Source of the DNA: Urechidicola croceus | Lineage (GTDB): Bacteria > Bacteroidota > Bacteroidia > Flavobacteriales > Flavobacteriaceae | DNA length: 64,000 nucleotides | Direction: 5' to 3' | Assembly: GCF_001761325.1 (NCBI RefSeq) | Contig: NZ_CP017478.1 | Span: 3,121,501-3,185,500, forward strand | Part shown: in pieces, positions 63,670 to 64,000 of the stretch | Layout: each line of letters starts with the position of its first letter | How positions within the stretch are numbered: the first letter of the stretch is position 1 | Notes under the pieces: generated by a model | What the model saw: only the letters and a program-made list of their open reading frames with translations | Databases searched by the model: none | Told to the model about the DNA's origin: nothing | Program-made: the position numbers and the translations under genes

Positions 63670-64000
63670 TTAAAAGTCAAACTTATAAATAATCCCTGCT
63701 AAAACTTGAATTCCTTGTACGTCGTAGTTTGCAAATCTTTCATAGTTAGTACTCAAAACATTATTTACTCTACCAAAAGCAGTAAGTCTATCGGTAAAAA
63801 TGTATCCACCATTTAAGTTTAAATCAACATATGAGTCAAGTTCAATACTTTCACCTACTCCTTCAAATGGGACAATAAATTCGTTTCTACTTCCTATAAA
63901 ATATAAATTTGCACCACCATACCATTTTTTAGTTTGGTAATCGGCAAAAATTGTTGCTTTTATAGTTGGTAAATTCCAAGCCTCAACTTGGTTAGTGGTT
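63670..64000 (-). CDS. TonB-dependent receptor, C-terminal beta-barrel end (partial)
   Basis: The frame is open from the right edge to a TAA at 63672-63670, giving 109 residues. It shows alternating beta-strand pattern and the typical barrel ending: WYGGANLYFIGSRNEF, YVDLNLNGGYIFTDRLTAFGRVNNVLSTNYERF and the final aromatic VLAGIIYKFDF. TonB-dependent receptors and related barrels in Bacteroidota end this way. The plug domain and ligand cannot be seen. Confidence 0.75.
   Translation of the reverse strand, partial: TTNQVEAWNLPTIKATIFADYQTKKWYGGANLYFIGSRNEFIVPFEGVGESIELDSYVDLNLNGGYIFTDRLTAFGRVNNVLSTNYERFANYDVQGIQVLAGIIYKFDF

Overview
The window is AT-rich chromosomal DNA from a member of the Bacteroidota, most likely a Flavobacteriaceae species. 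The evidence is the gene content (SecDF fusion, CcsBA fusion, HPRT-Adk fusion, MutAB with FtsB and Udk, lipoproteins ending their signal peptides in SC, TonB-type C-terminal domains) and several promoters with the flavobacterial pattern TTG-N19-TAnnTTTG. I see no phage, insertion sequence or CRISPR array. One tRNA (Pro, anticodon TGG) is present. The gene at each edge is cut: a metalloprotease at the left and a TonB-dependent receptor at the right.

Layout. 1-4 kb: zinc metalloprotease (partial), lysS, a probable structured small RNA ending in a strong terminator, a DUF456 membrane protein. 4-7 kb: three small secreted TonB-C-like paralogues around a GH1 beta-glucosidase; the middle one is split at an A7 tract. 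7-17.4 kb, all minus: obg, an HPRT-adenylate kinase fusion, secDF, a CE2-like esterase, alkB, mdh, gyrB. 17.8-28.6 kb: guaA, a LysM lipoprotein, a DUF2167 protein, a TPR protein, ccsBA, then an aldo/keto reductase-GH5 operon behind a well-formed promoter and LacI-like operator, and a CBM48 protein. 28.6-33 kb, minus: udk-ftsB-mutA-mutB. 33-41 kb: a polysaccharide locus made of a GH2-like protein, a GT2 synthase with a fused TIM-barrel-like tail, and, convergent, a UXS-like epimerase, an MBOAT acyltransferase and an SGNH-like partner. 41-45 kb: trxB, an unknown secreted protein, an M2 peptidase.

44.8-50 kb holds the most unusual coding arrangement: a short GatC-like protein, GatA, and one 1108-residue protein that joins complete GatB to complete aspartyl-tRNA synthetase. 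The AspRS part carries the RDH motif of non-discriminating enzymes. This looks like a covalent transamidosome for Asn-tRNA(Asn) synthesis.

50-59.3 kb: a glycosylasparaginase and cutC, then a complete trp operon (trpE-G-D-C-F::B-A) behind a leader peptide with three consecutive Trp codons and a terminator/antiterminator. From 53.3 kb to 61.7 kb the DNA is full of short palindromic repeats (GTCA...TGAC ends). They fill the trp intergenic gaps and have also entered trpF twice and a DNA-glycosylase-like gene in frame. trpF and trpB are one reading frame. 59.3-61 kb: an AlbA_2/ATPase regulator-like gene flanked on both sides by the same set of TTATGTGAYT repeats. 61-64 kb: DUF6122, glycosylase-like gene, M28 peptidase, TonB-dependent receptor end.
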